Source: Ignavibacteria bacterium
GTDB lineage: Bacteria > Bacteroidota > Ignavibacteria > Tepidaquicellales > Tepidaquicellaceae
Reading direction: 5' to 3'
Assembly: GCA_018058125.1 (NCBI GenBank)
Contig: JAGPCH010000002.1
Span: 1 to 17,758, forward strand
DNA: 17,758 bases
Part shown: in pieces, positions 7,780 to 14,466 of the stretch
How positions within the stretch are numbered: position 1 is the stretch's first letter
Layout: each line of letters begins with the position of its first letter
The notes under the pieces: generated by a model
Databases searched by the model: none
Seen by the model: only the letters and a program-made list of their open reading frames with translations
What the model was told of the DNA's origin: nothing
Made by a program: the position numbers and the translations under genes

Positions 7780-7793
7780 ATTAACTACTAACT
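7780..7793 (+). repeat. Heptanucleotide repeat, one ATTAACT and one ACTAACT
   Basis: Two adjacent 7-bp units identical to those of the array before polA, ending 14 bases before the hldD start codon. Short on its own, but the exact units and the gene-border position tie it to the sites at 4416-4443 and 10568-10588. Confidence 0.6.
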
Positions 7794-7807
7794 TATTAAT
7801 TAATTAA

Positions 7808-8785
7808 ATGATCATTGTAACAGGAGGTTCAGGATTCATCGGTAGCGCATTGATATGGCGTTTAAATCAGCTTGGACATAAAGACATAATCATCGTTGAT
7901 AAATTCAGTAAAAATGACAAATGGAAAAATCTTGTCAATCTTGAATATGCAGATGTTTTTGATAAAGATGATTTCGGACATATGGTGCAGGGAGATTTTT
8001 TAAAGAACTTTGAGATCGATACTATTTTCCATCTCGGAGCATACAGCTCTACAACAAAAAGAAATTTTGACAAACTCCTTAAGAACAATTATGAGTATTC
8101 AAAATTTCTTTGCGAAAAAGCAATTGATAATAATATAAGATTCATTTATGCATCATCAGCAGCGACTTACGGTGACGGTTCGCTCGGATATGAAGATGAT
8201 GAAAGCAAATTACATACTCTTAAACCACTTAACGGTTATGGTTATTCTAAACACATGTTTGATCTTTGGGCAAGACGAAGCCGGGTACTTGACAAAATAG
8301 TTGGATTGAAATATTTTAACATTTACGGACCAAATGAATATCATAAAAAAGACATGCGAAGCGTAGTCAACAAAAGTTTTCATCAGATAAAGGAAACCGG
8401 TAAAGCACGATTATTTAAATCTTCTAATCCTGAATTTTCCGACGGCGGACAAAGCAGAGATTTTCTTTATGTAAAAGATGCTGTTAACATGACTTTATAT
8501 TTCTGGGATAATAAAATTGTGAGCGGAATTTATAACATTGGTACAGGCGAAGCAAACAGTTTTAATCAGCTTATAAAACCAATTTTCAAAACTCTCGGGG
8601 TAAATGAAAATATTGAATATTTTGATATGCCTGAAATTTTAAAGGAAAAATATCAGTATTATACCAAAGCCGATATAAGCAAGATCCGAAAAGCCGGATA
8701 TATTGATAAGATCACAAACATAGAGCAGGCAGTTGAGGATTATGCAGGAAATTATCTGAATACTTCAGACCCGTATCTAAAATAA
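7808..8785 (+). CDS. hldD: ADP-L-glycero-D-manno-heptose 6-epimerase
   Basis: A 325-residue short-chain dehydrogenase/epimerase that inverts C6 of ADP-D-glycero-D-manno-heptose to give the ADP-L-glycero form used for the LPS inner core. The NAD(P)-binding glycine motif is TGGSGFIGS (5-13). Family hallmarks follow in order: HLGAYSSTT (75-83), YASSAATYG (Ser116 region), the catalytic YxxxK as Tyr144/Lys148 in YGYSKHMFDLW, and GLKYFNIYGPNEYHKKDM with Lys180 at the place of the second catalytic base described for the E. coli enzyme. SGGQ-like SDGGQSRDFLYVKDAV lies in the sugar-binding half. The length is close to the family norm (about 310-330). No other heptose gene (hldE, gmhA, gmhB) is adjacent, so it is encoded alone. 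The ATG start agrees exactly with the glycine motif position. Confidence 0.95.
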   Translation: MIIVTGGSGFIGSALIWRLNQLGHKDIIIVDKFSKNDKWKNLVNLEYADVFDKDDFGHMVQGDFLKNFEIDTIFHLGAYSSTTKRNFDKLLKNNYEYSKFLCEKAIDNNIRFIYASSAATYGDGSLGYEDDESKLHTLKPLNGYGYSKHMFDLWARRSRVLDKIVGLKYFNIYGPNEYHKKDMRSVVNKSFHQIKETGKARLFKSSNPEFSDGGQSRDFLYVKDAVNMTLYFWDNKIVSGIYNIGTGEANSFNQLIKPIFKTLGVNENIEYFDMPEILKEKYQYYTKADISKIRKAGYIDKITNIEQAVEDYAGNYLNTSDPYLK

Positions 8786-8812
8786 GTATTGAGTATTGAG
8801 TATTGAGTATTG
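8785..8812 (+). repeat. Heptanucleotide tandem array, four perfect AGTATTG units
   Basis: Four perfect AGTATTG copies, beginning on the last base of the hldD stop codon, followed by a partial AGTA (8813-8816). It fills half of the 59-base gap before the deiminase gene. A TAATTTTA that could act as a -7 element follows at 8821-8828, so the array lies where a -33 element would be expected and supplies a TTG every 7 bases. Confidence 0.92.
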
Positions 8813-8844
8813 AGTAAAAATAATTTTAATTAAATAAATAACAA

Positions 8845-10569
8845 ATGAAACAATTAATTGTACTGTTTATAATTTTAATGTTAACAGGTAGAACTTTTTC
8901 AGAAGACCTTCCTCATTACATGACAGAACGTGAAAAGGAGTTATATAAAAATTACTTATCACCCGGAAGTAATACTGATGATACAAATCCCCCGCCGACA
9001 CCTGTAAGGACAATGGCTGAGTGGGAGCAGGTACGTGGAATAATTGTTGCGTGGAATCAATTTACTCCAATTGTAAGGCAGATTGTTGATTATGCGCAGG
9101 AAGAAGGTTTGGTTTTTATAGTATGTACGGATTCAAACACTGTGAAATCATATCTTACTAGCGGAAGCGTCCCTCTTGTTAATTTAAAATTTGTAATAGC
9201 TTCATTGAACAGTGTATGGTGCAGGGATTACGGTCCATGGGCTGTATATTCAGGAATTTCTGACAGTCTGAAACTGATAGACTGGACTTATAACAGACCG
9301 AGACCTTTAGATGATCAGATGTCAGTTGCGTTCGCAAATACAATCAATACTCCATTATTTCAGACAATTACTGAACCAAATAAATTAATTGCTACCGGCG
9401 GAAATTTTATGGTTGATGGTAACGGTACTGGATTTTCTTCCAAACTGATAATTAACGAAAATCCGAATCTTTCTGTAAGTCAGGTTGAAGGTATATTAAA
9501 TTCATATATGGGCATTAACCGTTATGTTAAAATGGAAGTGCTTCCCTTTGACGAGATACATCATATTGACATGCATATGAAATTACTGGATGAAGAAACT
9601 ATTTTGGTTGGCGAATATCCTGCAGGTGTAGCTGACGGTCCTCAGATCGAAGCAAATATTCAGTATATTCTTAATAATTATCAGACCTGTTACGGAAGAC
9701 CATACAAGATAGTACGAATTCCTATGCCACCAAGTGCAACAGGCCAGTATCCTCCATCATCAAATTATTATACTTATACAAACTCCGTCTTTATCAACAA
9801 AACAATCATTGTTCCGGTCTATGGACTTTCTCTTGACTCAACAGCTTTGAGGATTTACAGGGAGAATTTACCCGGATATAATGTAGTCAGTATTAATGCA
9901 TCTTCAATGATCGCCTCACTGGGAGCTATACATTGTATTACAAAAGAGATCGGTGTTGATGAACCTGTATTCTTTTCACATCCTAAACTTTTAAACACAG
10001 TAAATACTTCTACTCCATATGAGGTTAAATCCTATATCAAAACTTCATCCGGAGTTGCTTCGGCTAAAGTATACTGGAGAACAGATACTACACAAGCTTA
10101 CAATTCAGTCAATATGACTATGGCTTTGGATACTTTCAGAGCAAATATCCCGGCACAACCGTTTGGAACGCAGATATATTATTATATTTCAGCAACTTCC
10201 AATTCAGGCAAAACAAATACAAAGCCGATTACTGCTCCTGAAGGTTATATTAAATTCATTATTGATAATTCAACATCTGTTAATCAGAACTTAACTTCCC
10301 CGGAAAGTTTTTCACTTAGTCAGAATTTTCCTAATCCATTTAACCCGGAAACTATAATCCGGTTTAATATCGGTGCAAAAAGTAATGTAAGTCTTAAGAT
10401 ATTCGATGTAAATGGAAAGGAAATTTTGGAAGCAGTAAATGACCAGATGAATGAAGGTAGCTATGATTATAAATTTAATGGGCTGAACTTGCCGAGTGGA
10501 ATTTATTTTTATTCACTTTCTGCTGATGGTGTTTTACTTGATACAAAACGTATGATTCTTCTTAAATAG
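8845..10569 (+). CDS. Secreted peptidyl-arginine deiminase (PPAD-like) with T9SS sorting domain
   Basis: A 574-residue exported guanidino-group hydrolase of the PPAD/agmatine deiminase family, predicted to convert arginine to citrulline outside the cell. A signal peptide (about 1-19) and a short propeptide-like stretch precede the catalytic domain (about 55-370). The residues match the P. gingivalis PPAD layout: Asp128 in WCRDYGPW, Arg151 and Arg153 in YNRPRP, His240-Asp242 in HHIDMH, Asn313 in YTNSV and nucleophile Cys364 in GAIHCIT. In PPAD the RxR pair binds the carboxylate of C-terminal arginine and separates it from agmatine deiminases. An Ig-like domain follows (about 375-475), then a T9SS type A sorting domain from about 486 (SLSQNFPNPFNPE to KRMILLK). 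I infer export and surface anchoring or release by T9SS. Agmatine or free arginine remain possible substrates. Confidence 0.9.
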   Translation: MKQLIVLFIILMLTGRTFSEDLPHYMTEREKELYKNYLSPGSNTDDTNPPPTPVRTMAEWEQVRGIIVAWNQFTPIVRQIVDYAQEEGLVFIVCTDSNTVKSYLTSGSVPLVNLKFVIASLNSVWCRDYGPWAVYSGISDSLKLIDWTYNRPRPLDDQMSVAFANTINTPLFQTITEPNKLIATGGNFMVDGNGTGFSSKLIINENPNLSVSQVEGILNSYMGINRYVKMEVLPFDEIHHIDMHMKLLDEETILVGEYPAGVADGPQIEANIQYILNNYQTCYGRPYKIVRIPMPPSATGQYPPSSNYYTYTNSVFINKTIIVPVYGLSLDSTALRIYRENLPGYNVVSINASSMIASLGAIHCITKEIGVDEPVFFSHPKLLNTVNTSTPYEVKSYIKTSSGVASAKVYWRTDTTQAYNSVNMTMALDTFRANIPAQPFGTQIYYYISATSNSGKTNTKPITAPEGYIKFIIDNSTSVNQNLTSPESFSLSQNFPNPFNPETIIRFNIGAKSNVSLKIFDVNGKEILEAVNDQMNEGSYDYKFNGLNLPSGIYFYSLSADGVLLDTKRMILLK

Positions 10570-10588
10570 TAAATAGTTAGTAGTTAAT
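10568..10588 (-). repeat. Inverted copy of the ATTAACT/ACTAACT heptad array
   Basis: Read on the plus strand the units are AGTAAAT, AGTTAGT and AGTTAAT. The last two are exact reverse complements of ACTAACT and ATTAACT. The array overlaps the stop codon of the deiminase gene. It shows that the family at 4416 and 7780 occurs in both orientations. Confidence 0.65.
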
Positions 10589-10602
10589 AAAATAATTTAT
10601 AG

Positions 10603-10635
10603 AAAAACCCGTTTGATATGATCAAACGGGTTTTT
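10603..10635. terminator. Bidirectional rho-independent terminator
   Basis: A 15-bp perfect stem, whose core CCCGTTTGAT pairs with ATCAAACGGG, closes a 3-base ATG loop. It is flanked by a run of A on the left and a run of T on the right. It sits between the converging deiminase gene (ends 10569) and pepA (ends 10727), so it can stop transcription from both sides. Confidence 0.92.
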
Positions 10636-10645
10636 TTATTATTTC

Positions 10646-10667
10646 AAAGCTTTATAATGAAAGCTTT
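10646..10667. other. AAAGCTTT hairpin next to the terminator
   Basis: Two copies of the self-complementary octamer AAAGCTTT separated by ATAATG can fold into an 8-bp hairpin with a 6-base loop. It has no adjacent T-run as clear as that of the preceding terminator. It may serve as an accessory 3' end stem for the minus-strand pepA transcript, or be incidental. Confidence 0.4.
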
Positions 10668-10726
10668 AATTTACTGCAAGTTTCTTTTTTTTTAAAATAA
10701 CTTTAAGTGCTTTTACTTTAACAACT

Positions 10727-12241
10727 TTATGAACTCTTCAATGCTTCTTCATTCATCAGATACTGAGTTACAAGTCTCACACCTGCACCTGTAGCATATT
10801 TTGGATAAAAATCCTGTTTGCTGTCTCTCATGGCAGTTGCGGCTACATCAATATGAGCCCAGGGATAATTACCGATAAATCTTTTAAGAAACATTCCCGC
10901 TGTAATTGTTCCTGCTTGCCTGCCTGTTCCGGAATTTTTTACATCTGCGATATCCGAATCAATAAATTTATCATACTCATCCCACAAAGGAAGCTGCCAG
11001 ACTCTGTCATAAGATTCCATACCTGCTTTATATAATTTGTCAATAAGATCCTGATCATTTCCCATGACAGCGGAAGTTACATTTCCAAGCGCAACAACAA
11101 CAGCACCGGTAAGTGTTGCCATGTCAATTACTGACACTGGATTGAATTCTGAAGCATAAGACAGCGCATCAGCGAGGATAAGTCTGCCTTCTGCATCAGT
11201 ATTATCTATTTCAATTGTTTTACCGTTGTATGCGGTGATGACATCACCCGGTTTAAGTGAATTTCCGTCAGGCATATTTTCGACCATTGGTATAAGTCCA
11301 ACAAGATTTATCTTTAATCCGAGCTGCGAGACAGCTTCTACTATTCCTATAGCAGCAGCGCTTCCGCACATATCCATTTTCATATTAGCCATTCCCGGAG
11401 AAGGCTTTAGAGATATACCGCCACTGTCAAATGTTACTCCTTTTCCTACGACGACATAGGGTTTCTCTTCCTCTTGTCCCCCATTGTATTTCAAAATAAG
11501 AAATTTGGGTTCATGTCTGCTTCCTTTTGCAACCTCCAGTACACCTCCCATTTTTAATTTCCTGATATCATCAAGATTTAAAACTTCAGCGGTATAATTT
11601 CTTGTTTCAGCCCTTTCCAGAATAAGATCACTGTAAGATTCCGGATAAAGCATGTTTGAAGGTTCGTTTCCAAGATCTCTTGCAAAAGTAGTTGCATTTC
11701 CAATAATTCCGCCTGTCTTAACTCCCTTTTCCATGTCCTTTGAATATTTTTCCGTTAGTTTTTTATCAGCAAAGAAAACCGCTTCTTTAATAAAGGTAGC
11801 ATCTTTCTTTTCTTTGGAAGTATAATATTTCGTGAAATAATAATTACCAAGTATACTTCCTACTCCCTGTGCACTGGCAATATCAGCAATACTGCAGGGA
11901 AGACTGTCATCATTTAAAACTTCTATCGCAACTTTTTTTATCTTAAGTGAATGCGCCTTCTTAATGATCCTCGAAACTGCGATCCTAATATTTTCAAGCG
12001 TTATATCTTCTCTTTTACCTAATCCGCTTAAAATTATCCTGTGCTTGTTTGTATATAACAGAGCAGCCTGACCCTTTTTCCCTCTAAAATCTTCCAGACT
12101 GAGTTCGGATATTTTAGTCTTCAGTAACATTTGAATCTTCTTTAGCTGTTCATCAAACAATTTCTTATCTTCAAAGCAAAGAAACAAATAAGCATCAGCC
12201 TTTAATTTTTCAATTCCTGATTTTTCAAATTTTATTTTCAT
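10727..12241 (-). CDS. pepA: Leucyl aminopeptidase, peptidase family M17
   Basis: A 504-residue cytosolic two-metal aminopeptidase that releases N-terminal amino acids, likely as a hexamer. The N-terminal macro-like domain spans about 1-165. The catalytic domain contains VVGKGVTFDSGGISLKP (Lys267, Asp272, catalytic Lys279), Asp290 in MKMDMCGSA, and the family signature NTDAEGRL at 347-354 with Asp349, Glu351 and catalytic Arg353. All metal ligands and both catalytic residues are present, and the length is normal for M17. It starts with ATG 17 bases after the nrnA stop, so both genes form a two-gene operon. The enzyme supports peptide turnover. Some PepA homologues also bind DNA, but nothing here speaks for or against that. 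Confidence 0.96.
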   Translation of the reverse strand: MKIKFEKSGIEKLKADAYLFLCFEDKKLFDEQLKKIQMLLKTKISELSLEDFRGKKGQAALLYTNKHRIILSGLGKREDITLENIRIAVSRIIKKAHSLKIKKVAIEVLNDDSLPCSIADIASAQGVGSILGNYYFTKYYTSKEKKDATFIKEAVFFADKKLTEKYSKDMEKGVKTGGIIGNATTFARDLGNEPSNMLYPESYSDLILERAETRNYTAEVLNLDDIRKLKMGGVLEVAKGSRHEPKFLILKYNGGQEEEKPYVVVGKGVTFDSGGISLKPSPGMANMKMDMCGSAAAIGIVEAVSQLGLKINLVGLIPMVENMPDGNSLKPGDVITAYNGKTIEIDNTDAEGRLILADALSYASEFNPVSVIDMATLTGAVVVALGNVTSAVMGNDQDLIDKLYKAGMESYDRVWQLPLWDEYDKFIDSDIADVKNSGTGRQAGTITAGMFLKRFIGNYPWAHIDVAATAMRDSKQDFYPKYATGAGVRLVTQYLMNEEALKSS

Positions 12242-12258
12242 TCTGAGATTTTGATTTT

Positions 12259-13254
12259 TTAATCTAAATATTTATTTATTCTTTTTAAAATGTTTTCTTT
12301 CAGTTCTTTTAGCGTAGTGTTTCTAACGTTAGCTCCTGCTGCATTCTTATGACCTCCGCCATCAAACTCAACAGCTAATTCATTTACTTTGATCTCACCT
12401 TTTGACCTGAAGGAAATCTTTATATTATCTTTTAATTCTACCAGAATGACACCGAGTTTGACACCTGAAATATTCATAATAATCGACGAAAATCCTTCAA
12501 CGTGATCAATATTGAGGTTAAGTTCGCGGAAGTCATTCTGTGTCACTGTGCCGATTACAACTTTTTCATTATTATAGAACTCCAGGCTTTCTATAAAACG
12601 TGCTGATAATTTCAGATTATCCATTGTTGTAGTTGCATAAACATGTTCATACAATGAAACAGGATCTGCACCTTTCACTATCAGATCTGCACACATGATA
12701 AAAACATTCTCATCAGTTCTGGGATATCTGAATGATCCGGTATCTGTCATTATACCGATATACAGAGCTGAAGCTACTTCTTTTGTGATTAGTTTCTCAT
12801 TGTCATATCTCATGTAATCATAAAGAATTGAACAATTTGATGGATATTCTGTATTGGAAATATAAGCTGAGTAAGATTCAGGTTTAAGACCGGTATGATG
12901 ATCAATACAAACTTTTTTTGCATTTGATTTTATAATAAAAGGTTCCATTGACCTGGTTCTGGAAAATTCATTTGTATCCAGTAAAACTATGACATCAGCT
13001 TCATCTATAAGTTTCGAATTTTCAATCTCATTCTCAGAAAAGACTTTTATTTCATTATTTACATCAAGAAATTTCAGGTTGTGGGGAGTTTTAGAATGGT
13101 TAATTATAAACGGTGATTTGCCTTTAAGCTTCAGAAATTCATTTAAAGCAATTACGCTTCCAATTGCATCACCATCCGGAACAACGTGTGTGGTCAGAAT
13201 TATATTATCACAAGTGTCCAGTAAGTCTTTTACTTCTTTAAAATTTTTATTCAA
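12259..13254 (-). CDS. nrnA: DHH/DHHA1 phosphoesterase, NrnA-like oligoribonuclease/pAp phosphatase
   Basis: A 331-residue DHH-superfamily phosphoesterase expected to degrade short RNA oligomers and to dephosphorylate 3'-phosphoadenosine 5'-phosphate. Visible motifs: HVVPDGDAIGS (His23, Asp27, Asp29) as motif I, LLDTNE (Asp93) as motif II, IDHH (118-120) as the name-giving motif III, DTGSFRY (171-177), and the DHHA1 glycine motif GGGHKNAAGA (299-308). The length is typical for NrnA (about 310-330). The start is TTG at 13254; a TAA stop lies immediately before it in frame, and the N-terminal helix begins as expected for the family, so no other start is available. First gene of the nrnA-pepA pair. 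Confidence 0.93.
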   Translation of the reverse strand: MNKNFKEVKDLLDTCDNIILTTHVVPDGDAIGSVIALNEFLKLKGKSPFIINHSKTPHNLKFLDVNNEIKVFSENEIENSKLIDEADVIVLLDTNEFSRTRSMEPFIIKSNAKKVCIDHHTGLKPESYSAYISNTEYPSNCSILYDYMRYDNEKLITKEVASALYIGIMTDTGSFRYPRTDENVFIMCADLIVKGADPVSLYEHVYATTTMDNLKLSARFIESLEFYNNEKVVIGTVTQNDFRELNLNIDHVEGFSSIIMNISGVKLGVILVELKDNIKISFRSKGEIKVNELAVEFDGGGHKNAAGANVRNTTLKELKENILKRINKYLD

Positions 13255-13275
13255 TTATTTTTATTAGTGAAAAAA

Positions 13276-13306
13276 TAAAGATAACTTATATATGTTTTTT
13301 TAACAA
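13276..13306 (-). promoter_or_regulatory. Candidate promoter for nrnA-pepA
   Basis: On the minus strand TTG (13306-13304), a 20-base spacer and TATCTTTA (13283-13276), one base off the Bacteroidota -7 consensus TAnnTTTG. It would give a leader of about 15 bases before the TTG start of nrnA. The spacing is identical to that of the candidates before the Usp and MarR-GNAT genes. Confidence 0.38.
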
Positions 13307-13391
13307 TCGATTAATTATTGTAAGGTAAGCATAGCTTGAAATAAATCCTGCTGAATAGATTTTATGAATATTAATTTAAAAAGTAAAATAC

Positions 13392-13399
13392 TAATTTTG
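13392..13399 (+). promoter_or_regulatory. Perfect TAnnTTTG -7 element
   Basis: TAATTTTG matches the Bacteroidota -7 consensus exactly and lies 42 bases before the TTG start at 13442. I do not find a TTG/TTTG -33 element at the expected distance, so the promoter call rests on the -7 box alone. Confidence 0.38.
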
Positions 13400-13441
13400 C
13401 ACTAATATTATATACAAAAAAATAAAAATAATTAGATAAAT

Positions 13442-14365
13442 TTGAGTTCAAACAGTGCAATTAAATTTTTTACTGTATTTTTTTTCATTTTAACTTTAAA
13501 ACTAGTTTTTACAGATTTAGTCTTCTCTCAGGAAATTGAACCGCGAAATTATGCTAACATTCCAAAAGGATTCAATGCAGTTGCCCTTGCTTATACTTAT
13601 TCTACAGGTGATATAGTATCCGATGCATCATTACCTCTTCAGGATTTTTATATTAAAGCAAGTACGCCTGTGCTGGCTTATGTGAGAACGTTTAGTCTTT
13701 TTGGATGTCTCAGCAGAATTCAATATTCCCTTCCATATTCATTTCTGGCAGGAGATCTAACCTATAGAGGAATTGATACAAGCGGGACACGATCAGGTTT
13801 TACTGACTCAAGACTGAGATTTGGAATTAATTTTCTTGGATCACCTGCTCTTTCTCCAGAGAACTTTCCAAAATATAAGCAGGGTACGATCTTAGGAGCG
13901 AGTCTTGTAACTTCAATTCCAACAGGTCAATATTTTCCAGAAAAATTAATAAATCTGGGTTCAAACAGATGGGGTTTTAAGCCTGAAGTCGGAGTATCAA
14001 CCAGTATAGGAAGAACTTTTCTGGAAGCTTATACCGGAATTTGGTTATATACTAATAATAATGATTACTTAATCAGTAATTCGTTATCTCAGAATCCATT
14101 GTTTTCTCTTCAGTTGCACGCAAGTTATCTTTTTAAAAATTTTATGTGGGTAGCGGCTAATTTTGCATTTGCTAACGGGGGTCAGACAAGTCTAAACGGT
14201 GTCAAGAACAATGATTATCAGAGTAATTCAAGGATAGGACTAACATATTCCACACCATTATCAAGACAGTTATCAGCAAGAGTTCAGTATCATGTTGCTG
14301 CCGATACAAGAAGAGGAAGTGATTATAATATATTCGTTGCAACTTTTCAATACACCTGGTATTAG
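13442..14365 (+). CDS. Outer membrane beta-barrel, phenol_MetA_deg (transporter) family
   Basis: A 307-residue protein with a signal peptide (hydrophobic 8-29, cleavage near Gln30) and a beta-barrel body ending in an aromatic strand (FQYTWY). Family markers of the 'putative MetA-pathway of phenol degradation' proteins are spread along it: EPRNYANIPKGFN, YSTGDIVSDASLPLQD, TRSGFTDSRLRFGINFLGSPAL, SIPTGQYFPEKLINLGSNRW followed by FKPEVGVS, and SRIGLTYSTPLSRQ. The family name is historical; members are thought to be outer-membrane channels or transporters, and no substrate is known for this one. The start is TTG at 13442: an in-frame TAG lies three codons upstream and there is no ATG before the signal peptide, so TTG is the only sensible start. 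It is transcribed alone and divergent from nrnA. Confidence 0.88.
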   Translation: MSSNSAIKFFTVFFFILTLKLVFTDLVFSQEIEPRNYANIPKGFNAVALAYTYSTGDIVSDASLPLQDFYIKASTPVLAYVRTFSLFGCLSRIQYSLPYSFLAGDLTYRGIDTSGTRSGFTDSRLRFGINFLGSPALSPENFPKYKQGTILGASLVTSIPTGQYFPEKLINLGSNRWGFKPEVGVSTSIGRTFLEAYTGIWLYTNNNDYLISNSLSQNPLFSLQLHASYLFKNFMWVAANFAFANGGQTSLNGVKNNDYQSNSRIGLTYSTPLSRQLSARVQYHVAADTRRGSDYNIFVATFQYTWY

Positions 14366-14400
14366 CATAAAAAATCTCTAACTAAATCTTGTCCTTAAAT

Positions 14401-14441
14401 AAAATATCCATCTCAGATTTAATTTCAGAGATGGATATTTT
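14401..14441. terminator. Bidirectional rho-independent terminator
   Basis: A perfect 14-bp stem (AAAATATCCATCTC pairing with GAGATGGATATTTT) with a 13-base loop, bordered by A-rich and T-rich tracts. It lies between two converging genes that end at 14365 and 14467 and so can serve both. Confidence 0.9.
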
Positions 14442-14466
14442 TATTTTAAAAATATAGAGTCAGGAT

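Noticed and set aside
7689..7807. Possible HEPN partner of the MNT nucleotidyltransferase
   Set aside because: One frame gives TTLSKESIETAGKSMIF and another MNSINFQF, but each is very short and bounded by stops. No HEPN signature (Rx4-6H) is present, so this is not a gene, at best an eroded remnant.
7867..8088. Minus-strand open frame inside hldD, and similar opposite-strand frames inside polA, pepA, nrnA, the efflux genes and the MarR-GNAT gene
   Set aside because: These lie wholly within strongly conserved genes on the other strand, show low-complexity Ser/Ile/Phe-rich translations and match no family; they are frame shadows.
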